Below the pieces are notes generated by a model. The model had not been told where the DNA came from. It saw only the letters and a program-made list of their open reading frames with translations, and did no database searches. The position numbers and the translations under genes are program-made. From Acanthosepion esculentum (taxonomy: Eukaryota; Mollusca; Cephalopoda; Sepiida; Sepiidae), in contig CAXIWW010000817.1 of assembly GCA_964036315.1 (NCBI GenBank), positions 8,281,501 through 8,345,500 of the forward strand: a stretch of DNA of 64,000 nucleotides, written 5' to 3'. Positions within the stretch are counted from its first letter, which is position 1; each line of letters starts with the position of its first letter. Positions 48,441-61,432 of the stretch are shown one piece after another.

Positions 48441-51400
48441 GCTCAAATATTGACCGGAAGCCTACAGGTCAGAATCCATGCTGCTGGACGTAGTCTAAAA
48501 TCTTATATTAAACGCTCAAATATGGACCGGAAACTAACAGATCAGAATCATGGCTGCTGGACGTAATGTATCATCTTACACAAGACGCTCAAATATGGAC
48601 CGGAAGCCAACCGGTGAGAGGCCATGCAGCTGGACGTAGTCTAAAATCTTACATTAAAAGCACAAATATGGCCGGGAAACAAACAGATCAGATGCCATGC
48701 TGCAGGACGTAGTTTATCTTTTTACATTAGACGCTCAAATATGTACCAGAAACCAAGAGATCAGAATCATGGCTGCTGGACGTAGTTTATCACCATACAC
48801 GAGACGCTCAAATATGGACCGGAAGCCAACAGGTCAGAGGCCATGCTGCTGGACGTATTCTAAAATCTTACATTAGACGCTCAAACATGGACCGGAAACC
48901 AACTGATCAGAGGCCATGCTGCTAGTCGTAGTTTATCTTTTTACATTAGACGCTCAAATATGCACCAGAAACCAAGAGATCAGAATCATGGCTGCTGGAC
49001 GTAGTGTATCCTCTTACACAAGACGCTCAAATATGGACCGGAAGCCAAAAAATCAGAGGCAATGCTGATGGACGTAATCTCAAATCTTACAATAGACGCT
49101 CAAATATGGACCGGAAACCAACAGATCAGAATCATGGCTGCTGGACGTAGTGTATCATCTTACACAAGACGCTTAAATATGGAACGGAAGCCAACGGGTG
49201 AGAGGCCATGCTGCTGGACGTAGTCTAAAATCTTACATTAAATGAACAAATATGGCCGGGAAACAAACAGATCAGATGCCATGCTGCAGGACGTAGTTTA
49301 TCTTTTTACATTAGACGCTCAAATATGTACCAGAAACCAAGAGATCAGAATCATGGCTGCTGGACGTAGTTTATCACCATACACAAGACGCTCAAATATG
49401 GACCGGAAGCCAACAGGTCAGAGGCCATGCTGCTGGGCGTATTCTAAAATCTTACATTAGAGGCTCAAACATGGATCGGAAACCAAATGATCAGAGGCCA
49501 TGCTGCCGGTCGTAGTTTATCTTTTTACATTAGACGCTCAAATATGCACCAGAAACCAAGAGATCAGAATCATGGCTGCTGGACGTAGTGTATCCTCTTA
49601 CACAAGACGCTCAAATATGGACCGGAAGCCTACAGGTCTGAGGCCATGCTGCTGGACGTAGTCTAAAATATTATATTAAACGCTCAAATATAGAACGGAA
49701 ACCAACAGATCAGAGGCGATGCTGCTGGACGTAGTTTATATTTTTACATTAGAAGCTCAAATATGTACCAGCAAACAACAGATCAGAAACATGGCTGCTG
49801 GACGTAGTGTATTATCTTACACAAGACGCTCAAATATTGACCGGAAGCATACAGGTCAGAGGCCATGCTGCTGGACGTAGTCTAAAATCTTACATTAGAC
49901 GCTCAAATATGGACCGGAAACCAACAGATCAGAGGCGATGCTGCTGGACGTAGTTTATATTTTTACATTAGAAGCACAAATATGTACCAGAAACCAACAC
50001 ATCAGAATCATGGCTGCTGGACGTAGTGTATCATCTTACACAAGAAGCTCAAATATTGACCTGAAGCCTACAGGTCAGAGGCCATGCTGCTGGACGTAAT
50101 CTAAAATCTTACATTAGACGCTCAAATATGGAACGGAAACCAACAGATCTGAGGCCATGCTGCTGGGCGTAGTTTATCTTTTTACATTAGACGCTCAAAT
50201 ATGCACCAGAAACCAAGAGATCAGAAACAGGGCTGCTGGACGTAGTGTATCATCTTACACAAGACGCTCAAATATTGACCGGAAGCCTACAGGTCAGAGG
50301 CCATGCTGCTGGGCGTAGTCTAAAATCTTACATTAGACGCTCAAATATGGAACGGAAACCAACAGATCTGAGGCCATGCTGCTGGTCGTACTTTATCTTT
50401 TTACATTAGACGCTCAAATATGCACCAGAAACCAAGATATCAGAATCATGGCTGCTAGACGTAGTGGATCATCTTACACAAGACGCGCAAATATGGACCG
50501 GAAGCCAACAGGTCAGAGGCCATGCTGCTGGTCGTAGTCTAAAATCTTACATTAGACGCTCACATATGGACCGGAAACCTACAGATCAGATGCCATGCTG
50601 CTGGGCGTAGTATATCTTTTTACATTAGACGCTCAAAATATGCGCCAGAAACCAACAGATCAGAATCATTGCTGCTGGACGTAGTGTATCATCTTACACA
50701 AGACGATCAAATATGGACCAGAAGCCAACAGGTCAGAGGCCATGCTGCTGGACGTAGTATAAATCTTACATTAGACGCTCAAATATGGACCGGAAACCAA
50801 CAGATCAGAGGCCATGCTGCTGGACGTAGTTTATCTTTTTACATAAGACGCTCAAATATGCACGAGAAACCAACAGATTAGAATCATTGCTGCTGTACGT
50901 AGTGTATTATCTTACACAAGACGCTCAAATATGGACCGGAAGCCAACAGGTCAGAGGCCATGCTGCTGGACGTAGTCTAAAATCTTACATTAGACGCTCA
51001 AATATGGACCGGAAACCAACAGATCAGAGGCCATGCTGCTGGTGGTAGTTTATCTTTTTACATTAGAAGCACAAATATGTACCAGAAACCAACACATCAG
51101 AATCATGGCCGCTGGACGTAGTTATCATCTTACACAAGACGCTCAAATATGGACCGGAAGCCAACAGATCAGAGGCCATGCTTCTGGACGTATTCTAAAA
51201 TCTTACATTAGACGCTCAAATATGGACTGGAAACCTACAGATCAGATTCATTGCTGCTGGACGTAGTGTATCATCTTACACAAGACGCTCAAATATGGAC
51301 CAGAAGCCAACAGGTCGGAGGCCATGCTGCTGGGCGTAGTATAAATCTTACATTAGACACTCAAATATGGACCGGAAACCAACAGATCAGAGGCCATGCT

Positions 51401-52080
51401 GCTGGGGGTAGTTTATCTTTTTACATTAGACGCTCAAATATGCACGAGAAACCAACAGATTAGAATCATGGCTGCTGGACGTAGCGTATCATCTTACACA
51501 AGACGCTCAAATATGGACCGCAAGCCAACAGGTCAGAGGCCATGCTGCTGGACGTAGTCTAAAATCTTACATTAGACGCTCAAATATGGACCTGAAAGCA
51601 ACAGTTCAGAGGCCATGCTGCTGGACGTAGTTTATACTTTTATATTAGAAGCTCAAATATGTACCAGAAACCAACACATCAGAATCATGGCTGCTGGACG
51701 TAGTGTATCATCTTAAACAAGACGCCCAAATATGGACCGGAAGCCAAGAGATCAGAGGCAATGATTCTGCATGTAGTCAAAATCTTACATTAGGCGCTCA
51801 AATATGGACCGGAAACCAACAGATCAGAGGCCATGCTGCTGGACGTAGTATTTCTTTTTACATTAGACGCTCAAATATGCACCAGAAAACAACAGATAAA
51901 AATCATGGCTGCTGGACGTAGTGTATCATATTACACAAGACGCTCAAATATGGACCGGAAGCCTACAGGTCAGAGGGCATGCTGCTGGATGTAGTCTAAA
52001 ATCTTACATTAGACGCTCAAATATGTAACGGAAACCAACAGTTCTGAGGCCATGCTGCTGGACGTTGTTTATCTTTTTAC

Positions 52081-53036
52081 ATTAGACGCTCAAATATTCA
52101 CCAGAAACCAAGAGATCAGAAACAGGGCTGCTGGACGTAGTGTATCATCTTACAGAAGAAGCTCTAATATGGACCGGAAGCCAACAGATCAGAGGCCATG
52201 CTGCTGGGCGTAATCTAAAATCTTGCATTAGACGCTCAAATATGGACGGGAAACCCACAGGTCAGAGGCCATGCTGCTGGACGTAGTTTATCTTTTTACA
52301 TTAGACGCTCTAATATGCACCAGAAACCAACAGATCAGAATCATGGCTGCTGGACGTAGTGTATCATCTTACAGAAGAAGCTCTAATATGGACCGGAAGC
52401 CTACAGATCAGAGGGCATGCTGCTGGTTGTATGCTAAAATCTTACATTAGACGCTCAAATATGGGACGGAAACCAACAATTCTGAGCCCATGCTGCTGGG
52501 TGTAGTTTATCTTTTTACATTAGACGCTCTAATATGCACCAGAAACCAAGAGATCAGAATCATGGCTGCTGGACGTAGTGGATCATCATACACAAGACGC
52601 TAAAATATGGACCGGAAGCCAACAGGTCAGATGCCATGCTGCTGGACGTAGTCTAAAATCTGACATTAGACGCTCAAATTTGGACGGGAATCCAACAGGT
52701 CAGAGGCCATGCTGCTGGTCGTAGTTTATCTATTTACATTAGACGCTCAAATATGCACCAGAAACAAAGAGATCAGAATCATGGCTGCTGGACGTAGTGT
52801 ATCACCTTACACAAGAAGCTAAAATATGGACCGGAAGCCAACAGGTCAGAGGCCATGATGCTGGACGTAGTCTAAAATCTTACATTAGACGCTCAAATAT
52901 GGACCGGAAACCAAAAGATCAGAGGCCATGCTGCTGGACGTAGTTTATCTTTTTACATCAGAAGCTCAAATATGCACCAGAAACTAACAGATCAGAATCA
53001 TGGCTGCTGGACGTAATGTATCATCTTACACAAAAC
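52081..53036 (+). repeat. R3c segment, distal copy of 47,704-48,440
   Basis: This copy contains the same rare features as the proximal one: TTGTATGCTAAAATC, AACAATTCTGAGCCC and CAAATTTGGACGGGAATCC monomers. It also contains the extra trimer at about 52,780-53,000. It lies inside a continuous R3 array, so it is more likely the source arrangement. Confidence 0.8.
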
Positions 53037-56000
53037 GCTCAAATATTGACCGGAAGCCTACAGGTCAGAGTCCATGCTGCTGGACGTAGTCTAAAATCTT
53101 ATATTAAACGCTCAAATATGGACCGGAAACCAACAGATCAGAGGCCATGCTGCTGGGCGTAGTTTATCTTTTTACATTAGACGCTCAAATATGAACGAGA
53201 AACCAACAGATTAGAATCATGGCTGCTGGACGTAGTGTATCATCTTACACAAGACGCTCAAATATGGACCGAAAGCCAACAGGTCAGAGGCCATGCTGCT
53301 GGACGTAATCTAAAATCTTACATTAGACGCTCAAATATGGACCTGAAACCAACAGATCAGAGGCCATGCTGCTGGACGTAGTTTATACTTTTATATTAGT
53401 AGCTCAATATGTACCAGAAACCAACAGATCAGAATCATGGCTGCTGGACGTAGTGTATCATCTTAAACAAGAGGCCCAAATATGGACCGGAAGCCAAGAG
53501 ATCAGAGGCAATGATGCTGCATGTAGTCTAAAATCCTACATTAGACGCTCAAATATGGACCGGAAACCAACAGATCAGAGGCCATGCTGCTGGGGGAAGT
53601 GTATCATCTTACACAAGACGCTCAAATATGGACCAGAAGCCAACAGGTCAGAGACCATGCTGCTGGAGGTAGTCTAAAGTCTTACATTAGATGCTCTAAT
53701 TTGGACCGGAAACCAACAGATCAGAGGCCATGCTGCTGGACGTAGTTTATCTTTTTACATTAGACGCTCAAATTTGCACGAGAAACAAAGAGATCAGAAT
53801 AATGGCTGCTGGACGTAGTGTATCATCTTACACAAGACGCTCAAATATGGACCGGAAGCCAACAGGTCAGAAGCCATGCTGCTGCATGTAGTCTAAAATC
53901 TTACATTAGACGCTCAAATATGGTCCGGAAACCAACAGATCAGAAGCCATGCTGCTGGTCGTAGTTTATCTTTTTACATTAGACGCTCAAATATGCACCA
54001 GAAACCAACAGATCAGTATCATGGCTGCTGGACATAGTGTATTATCTTACACAAGACGCTCAAATATTGACCGGAAGCATACAGGTCAGAGGCCATGCTG
54101 CTGGGCGTAGTCTAATATCTTACATTAGACGCTCAAATATGGACCGGAATCCAACAGGTCAGAGACTATGCTGTTGGACGTAGACTAAAATCTTACATTT
54201 AGACGCTCAAATATGGATCGGAAACCTACAGATCAGAGGCTGAGCTGCTGGTCGTTTTTTATCTTTTTATATTAGACGCTCAAAATATGGACCGGAAACC
54301 AAGAGATCAGAATCATGTCTGCTGGACGTAGTGTATCATCTTACACAAGACGCTCAAATATGGACCGGAAGCCAACAGGTCAGAGGCAATGCTGCTGGAC
54401 GTAGTCTAAAATCTTACATTAGACGCTCAAATATGGACCGGAAACCTACAGATCAGAGGCCATGCTGCTGGACGTAGTTTATCTTTTTACATTAGACGCC
54501 CAAAATATGCACCAGAAACCAACAGATAAGAATCATTGCTGCTGGACCTAGTGTATCATCTTACACAAGACGCTCAAATATGGACCGGAAGCCAACAGGT
54601 CAGAGGCCATGCTGCTGGACGTAGTCTAAAATCTTACATTAGACGCTCAAATATGGACCGGAAACCAACAGATAAGAAGACATGCTGCTGGACCTAGTTT
54701 ATCGTTTTAAATTATACGCTCAAATATGCACCAGCAACCAACAGATCAGATTCATGGCTGCTGGACGTAGTCTATCCTCTTACACAAGACGCTCAAATAT
54801 GGACCGGGAGCCAACAGGTCAGAGGCCATGCTGCAGGACGTAGTCTAAAATCTTACATAAGACTTTCAAATATGGACGGAAACCAACAGATCAGAAGCTA
54901 TGCTGCTGGTCGTAGTTTATCTTTTTACATTATACGCTCAAATATGCACCAGAAACCAAGAGATCAGAAACAGGGATGCTAGACGTAGTGTATCATCTTA
55001 AACAAGACGCTCAAATGTGGACCGGAAACCAACAGGTCAGAAGCCATGCTGCTGGTCGTCATGTAATATCTTACATTAGAGGCTCAAATATGGAACGGAA
55101 ACCAACAGATCAGAGGCCATGCTGCTGGACGTAGTTTATCTTTTTAAATTAGACGCTCAAATATGCACCAGAAACCAAGAGATCAGAAACAAGGCTGCTG
55201 GACGTAGTGTATCATCTTACACAAGACGCTCAAATATGGACCGGAAACCAACAGGTCAGAGGCCATGCTGCTCGACGTTCTCTGAAATCTTAAATTTGAC
55301 GCTCAAATATGGACCAGAAACCAACAGATCAGAGGCCATGCTGCTGGACGTAATTTATCTTTTTACATTAGAAGCTCAAATATGCACCAGAATCCAACAG
55401 ATCAGAATCATGGCTGCCGGACGTATTGTATCATCTTACACAAGAGGCTCAAATATGGACCAGAAGCCAACAGGTCAGAGGCCACGCTGCTGGGCGTCAT
55501 GTAATATCTTACATTAGACGCTCAAATATGGACCGCAAACCAACAGATCAGAGGCCATGCTGCTGGACGTAGTTTATCTTTTTACATTAGACGCTCAAAT
55601 ATGCACCACAAACCAAGAGATCAGAAACAGGGCTGCTGGACGTAGTGTATCATCTTACACAAGACGCTCAAATATGGACAGGAAACCAACAGATCAGACG
55701 CCATGCTGCTGGACGTAGTTTATGTTTTTATATTAGACGCTCAAATATGCACCACAAACCAAGAGATCAGAAACAGGGCTGCTGGACGTAGTGTATCATC
55801 TTGCACAAGACGCACAAATATGGACTGGAAGCCAACAGTTCAGAGGCCAAGCTGCTCGACGTACTCTAAAATCTTACATTAGACGTTCAAATATCGACGG
55901 GAAACCAACAGATCAGAGGCCCTGCTGCTGGGCATCATGAAAAACCTTACATTAGACGCTCAAATAGGGACCGGAAACCAACCGATCGGAGGCAAGGCTG

Positions 56001-58290
56001 CTGGATGTAGTTTATCTTTTTACATTAGACGCTCAAATACGCACCAGAAACCAGGAGATCAGAAACAGGGCTGCTGGATGTAGTGTATCATCTTACACAA
56101 GACGCTCAAATATTAACCGGAATCCAACAGGTCAGAGGCCATCTGCTGGACGTAGTCTAAAATCTTACATTAGACGCTCAAATATGGAACAGAAACCAAC
56201 AGATCAGAGGCCATGCTGCTGGACGTATTTTATCTTTTTACATTAGACGCTCAAATATGAACCATTATCCAAAAGATCATAATCATGGCGGCTGGACGTA
56301 GTGTCTCATCTTACACAAGAGGGTCAAATATGGACCGGAAGCCAACAGGTCAGAGGCCATGCTGCTGGACGTAGTCTAAAATCTTGCATAAGACTTTAAA
56401 ATATGGACGGAAACCAACAGCTCAGAAGCTATGCTGCTGGGCGTAGTTTATCTTTTTACATTAGACGCTCAAATATGCACCAGAAACCAACAGATCAGAA
56501 ACAGGGATGCTAGACGTAGTGTATCATCTTACACAAGACTCTCAAATGTGGACCGGAAATCAACAGGTCAGAGGCCATGCTGCTGGACGTCATGTAATAT
56601 CTTATATTAGAGGCTCAAATATGGACCGTAAACCAACAGATCAGAGGCCATGCTGCTGGACGTAGTTTATCTTTTTAAATTAAACGCTCAAATATGCACC
56701 AGAAACCAAGAGATCAGAAACAGGGCTGCTGGACGTAGTGTATCATCTTGCACAAGACGCTCAAATATGGACCCGAAACCAACAGATCAGAGGCCATGCT
56801 GCTGGACGTAGTTTATCTATTTACATTAGACGCTCATATATGCAACAGAATCCAACAGATCAGAATCATGGCTGCTGGACGTACTGTGTCATCTTACACA
56901 AGAGGCTCAAATATGGACCGGAAGCCAACAGGTCAGAGGCCACGTTGCTGGACGTCATGTAAAATCTTACATTAGACCCTCAAATATGGACCGGAAACCA
57001 ACTGATCAGAGGGCACCTGCTGGACGTATTCAAAAATCTTACATTAGACGCTCAAATATGCACCGGAAACCAACAGATCAGAGGCCATGCTGCTGGAAAG
57101 TAGTTTATCTTTTTACATTAGACGCACAAATATGCACCAGAAACCAAGAGATCAGAAACAGGGCTGCTGGATGTAGTGTATCATGTGACACAAGACGCTC
57201 AAATATGGACCGGAAGCCAAAAGGTCAGAGGCCATGCTGCTGGACGTAGTCTAAAATCTTACATTAGACGCTCAAATATGGACGTGAAACCGACAGATCA
57301 GAGGCCATGCTGCTGGACGTAGTTTATCTTTTTACATTAGACCCTCAATTATGCACCAGAATCCAAGAGATCAGAAACACGGCTTGTGCACGTAGTGTAT
57401 CGTCATACACAAGACGCTCAAATATGGACCGGAAAACAACAGATCAGATTCCATGATGCATGACGGAGTTTATCTTTTTACATTAGACGCTCAATTATGC
57501 ACCAGAAACCAAGAGATCAGAAACAGGGCTGCTGGACGTAGTGTATCATTTTACACAAGACGCTCAAATATGGACCGGAAGCCAACAGGTCAGAGGCCAT
57601 GCTGCTGGACGTAATCTGAAATCTTACATTAGACGCTCAAATATGGACCGGAAACAAACAGATCAGAGGCCATGCTGCTGGTCGTAGTTCATCTTTTTAC
57701 ATTAGACGATCAAATATGCACCAGAAACCAAGTGATCAGAAACAGGGCTGCTGGACGTAGTGTATCATCTTGCACAAGACGCTCAAATATGGACCGGAAG
57801 CCAACAGGTCAGAGGCTATGCTGCTGGACGTAGTCTAAAATCTTACATTAGACGCTCAAATATGGACCGGAAACCAACAGATCAAAGGCCATGCTGCTGT
57901 ACGTAGTTTATCTTTTTACATTAGACGCTGAAATATGCACCAGAAACCAAGTGATCAAAAACAGGGCTGCTGGACGTAGTGTATCATCTTACACAAGAGG
58001 CTCAAATATGGACCGGAGCCAATAGGTCAGAGGCGATGCTTCTTTACGTAGTCTAAAATCTTACATTAGACTCTCAAATATGGACCGGAAACCAACAGAT
58101 CAGAGGCCATGCTGCTGGACGTAGTTTATCTTTTTATATTAGACGCTCAAATATGCACCAGAAACCAAGTGATCAGAAACAGGGCTGCTGGACGTAGTGT
58201 ATCAACTTGCACAAGACGCTCAAATATGGACCGGAAGCCAACAGGTCCATGCTGCTTGACGGAATCTAAAAAGACGGTCAAATGTGGACC

Positions 58291-60081
58291 GTTTAGGGCC
58301 GCATGACAATTTCCGCAAATGAGCTAACACAAGTCCCCAAACCGTTGAATTTCGCCACGACTCTATTCAAGGTGTCGAAAAAACTTTTGTAATTATGGAT
58401 AAGGTAAGAAATTCTCGACAATTGGACACCAATATTTTGTGGATTCGATAAAACGGAAAAATTAGAAATGCAGTCTTATTGTGCACACTGGAATTCGGAC
58501 GCTGTAAATTGTCAGACGACATACGGCGCACATGGTGAAAGCTGTACTTTTTACTATCTGAGCAAATGAAAATTCCCTGTAAACATAGACAAATCAAATA
58601 ATTGCACACAATTTGATACCGATTTTGAAAATAATTCTTTTACTGGAATAAAGTCATAAACAATTGAAATATGACTGATTACCCAGTTTAGGGCCGCATG
58701 ACAATTTCCGCAAATGAGCTAACACAAGTCCCCATACCGTTGAATTTCGACTCGACTCTAATCACCGTGGCGAAAAAACTTTTGTAATTATGGATAAGGC
58801 AAGAAATTCCCGACAATTGTAGAGCAATATTTTGTGGATTCTATCAAAAGGAAAAATTAGAAATGCAGTCTTATTGTGCAGACTGGAATTTGGACGCTGT
58901 AAATTGTCAGACGTCATACCGCGCACATGGTGAAAGCTGTACTTTTTACTATCTGCGCAAATGAAAAGTCGCTGTAAACATAGACAAATCAAATAATTTC
59001 ACACAATTTGATACCCATTTTGAAAATATTTCTTTTACTGGAAAAAAGTTATAAACAAGTCAAATATCACTGATTTCCCAGTTTAGGGCCGCATGACAAT
59101 TTCCGCAAATGAGCTAACACAAGTCCCCATACCGTTGAATTTCGACTCGACTCTAATCAAAGTGTCGAAAAAAGTTTTGTAATTATGGATAAGGTGAAAA
59201 ATTCCGGACAATTGGACAGCAATATTTTGTGGATTTTATAAAAAGGAAAAATTAGACTTGCATTCTTATTGTGCACACTGGAATTCGGACGCTGTAAATT
59301 GTCTCAGGACATACCGCGCACATGGTGAAAGCTGTACTTTTTACTATCTTAGCAAATGAAAAATCCCTGTATACATAGACAAGTCAAAAAATTGCACCCA
59401 ATTTGATACCCATTTTGAAAATATATCTTTTACTGGAAAAAATTTATAAACAAGTGAAATATGACTGATTTCCCAGTTTAGGGCCGCATTATAATTTCCG
59501 CAAATGAGCTAACACAAGTCCCCATACCGTTGAATTTCACCTCGACTCTATTCAAGGTGTCGAAGAAACTTTTGTAATTACGGATAAGGTAAGAAATTCC
59601 CCACAATAGGACACCAACATTTCGTGGATTCTATAAAAAGGAAAAATTAGAAATGCAGTCATATTGTGCACACTGGAATTCGGACGCTGTAAATTGTCAG
59701 ACGACATACGGCGCACATGGTGAAAGCTGTACTTTTTACTATCTGACCAAATGAAAATCTCTGTATACGTAGACAAACCAAACAATTGTACACAATTTGA
59801 TACCCATTTTGAAAATATTTCTTTTACTGGAAAAAAGTTATAAACAAGTGAAATATGACTGATTACCCAGTTCAGGTCCGCATGACAATTTCTGCAAATG
59901 AGTTAACACAAGTCCCCATACCGTTGAATTTCGCCTCGACTCTATTCAAGGTGTCGAAAAAACTTTTTTAATTATGGATAAGGTAAGGAATTCCCGACAA
60001 TTGGACACCAATATTTTGTGGATTCGATAAAAAGGAAAATTAGAAATCCAGTCTTATTGTGCACACTGGAATTCGGACGCT
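58291..60081 (+). repeat. R2 satellite block c: partial, four full units, partial
   Basis: R2 starts in mid-unit at GTTTAGGGCC, about 80 bp before a unit boundary. Unit starts are 58,372, 58,767 (GTGGCG variant), 59,162, 59,557 and 59,951, with periods of 394-395 bp. The last unit is cut after about 130 bp at GGAATTCGGACGCT. The phase at entry differs from block a, and here R2 follows R3 in the forward direction, so this adjacency is independent of the inverted duplication. Confidence 0.95.
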
Positions 60082-61432
60082 CTTTTGTGAAAACTGCCTT
60101 GCAAGTAATCTCCGGCTGCTACAAGCCGTATTCTCCTGGCGCTTTTGTGACAACTGCCTTACAAGCAATCTCAGTCTTCCGCCAGGACAGTTCTCCTGAC
60201 TTTTTGTGCCAATTGCCTTAAAAGCAATCCCAGGCGGCTACGTGCCGATTTCTCCTGGTTCTTTTGTGGTAACTGCCTTACAAGCAATCTCAGGCTGCTA
60301 CAAGCCGAATACGCCTGGCTCTATTGTGACACTGCCTTGCAAGCAATCTCAGGCCACTACAAATCGACATCTACTGTCTCTTTTGTGACAACTGCCTTAC
60401 AAGCAATCTCAGGCTGCCGCAGGGCAGTTCTCCTGACTTTTTGTGCCAATTGCCTTAAAAACAATACCAGGCGGTTACGTGCCGATATCTCCTGGCTCTT
60501 TTGTGGTAATTTCCTTACAAGCAATCTCAGGCTGCTATAAGCCAAATTCTCCTGGTTCTATTGTGACAACTGCCTTAAAAGCAATCTCAGTCTACAGCAA
60601 TCCTAATTCCCCTGGCTTTTTGTGCCAATTGCCTTCCAAGCAATCCCAGGCGTCTACGAGCCGATTTCTCCTGGCTCAAATGTGGCAACTGCCTTCCAAG
60701 CAATCTCAGGCTGCTGCAAGCCGAATTCTCCGGGCTCTTTTGTGAAAATTGCCTTACAACAATCCCAGGCGTCTACGAGCCGACTTCTCTTGTCTCTTTT
60801 GTAAAAACTGCCTTAAAAACAATCTCGGATTGCTACAAAACGACAAAACTGCCTTACAAGCCGAATACGCCTGGCTCTTTTGTGAAACTGCCTTACAAGC
60901 AATCTCAGGCCGCTACAAATCGACATATCCTGGCTCTTTTGTGACAACTGCCTTACAAGCAATCTCAGGCATCCGGTTGTCCAATTCTCCTGATTTTTTG
61001 TGCCAATTGCCATACAAGCAATCCCAGGCTGCCACGAACCGATTTCCCATGGCTCATTTGTGGCATCTGCCTTACAAGCATTCTCAGGCTACAGCAATAT
61101 GAATTCTTCTGCCTCTATTCTGCCAACTGCCTTCCAAGCAATCTCAGGCTTCTACGAGTCTGGCTCTTCTATGACAACTGCCTTACAAGCAATCTCAGGC
61201 TGCTACGAGCCGAAATGCTGGCTCTTTTTTGCCAATTGCATTACAAGCCATCCCAGGCTGGTACTAGCGGATTTCTCCTGGCTCTTTTGTGGCAACTGCC
61301 TTACAAGCAATCTCAGGCTGCTACAAGCGGAATTCTCCTGGCTCTTTTGTGACAACTGATTAAAAGCAATCTGAGGTTTCTACGAGCCGTCATCACATTT
61401 TTTTGTGACAAATGCCTTAAAAGTAATCCCAG
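60079..61432 (+). repeat. R4 tandem repeat, unit about 60 bp
   Basis: About 22 units share TTTTGTGACAACTGCCTTAC, AAGCAATCTCAGGC and TCTCCTGGCTC. Unit starts (TTTTGTG or TATTGTG) are at 60,083, 60,143, 60,202, 60,262, 60,322, 60,381, 60,439, 60,499, 60,559 and 60,618, giving spacings of 58-60 bp. Variants recur every three or four units, for example TTTTTGTGCCAATTGCC at 60,201, 60,438 and 60,617, which is a loose higher-order pattern. Because 60 is divisible by three, some frames stay open with a 20-residue period for up to about 119 codons, but 1-2 bp length changes break them. R4 occurs nowhere else in the window. Confidence 0.93.
61427..61432. other. R4/R1 junction with 6-bp overlap
   Basis: R4 reads CAATCCCAGGC and R1 (reverse) reads AGTCCCAGAAAG. 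The shared TCCCAG lies exactly at the switch, consistent with a microhomology-mediated join. Confidence 0.85.

Larger units (their letters stand above)
47704..58290 (+). repeat. R3 satellite array c
   Basis: Forward 73-bp monomers in the A-B-C order, about 145 by length. Compared with array a it has more variants such as AACGGAAACC, GCCTACAGGTC and GAAGCTCAAATATG. A 584-bp spaced duplication, eight monomers, carries the rare ATGGCCGGGAAACAAAC variant (48,668 and 49,252). The array degenerates toward its right end, where the last monomers are shortened (58,244-58,290). No gene, RNA or promoter is apparent. Confidence 0.95.

Noticed and set aside
29855..60081. CENP-B box or telomeric repeat motifs marking a centromere or telomere
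   Set aside because: I found no match to the CENP-B box pattern in the R2 or R3 consensus and no tandem TTAGGG-type motif; the isolated TTTAGGG in R2 occurs once per unit.
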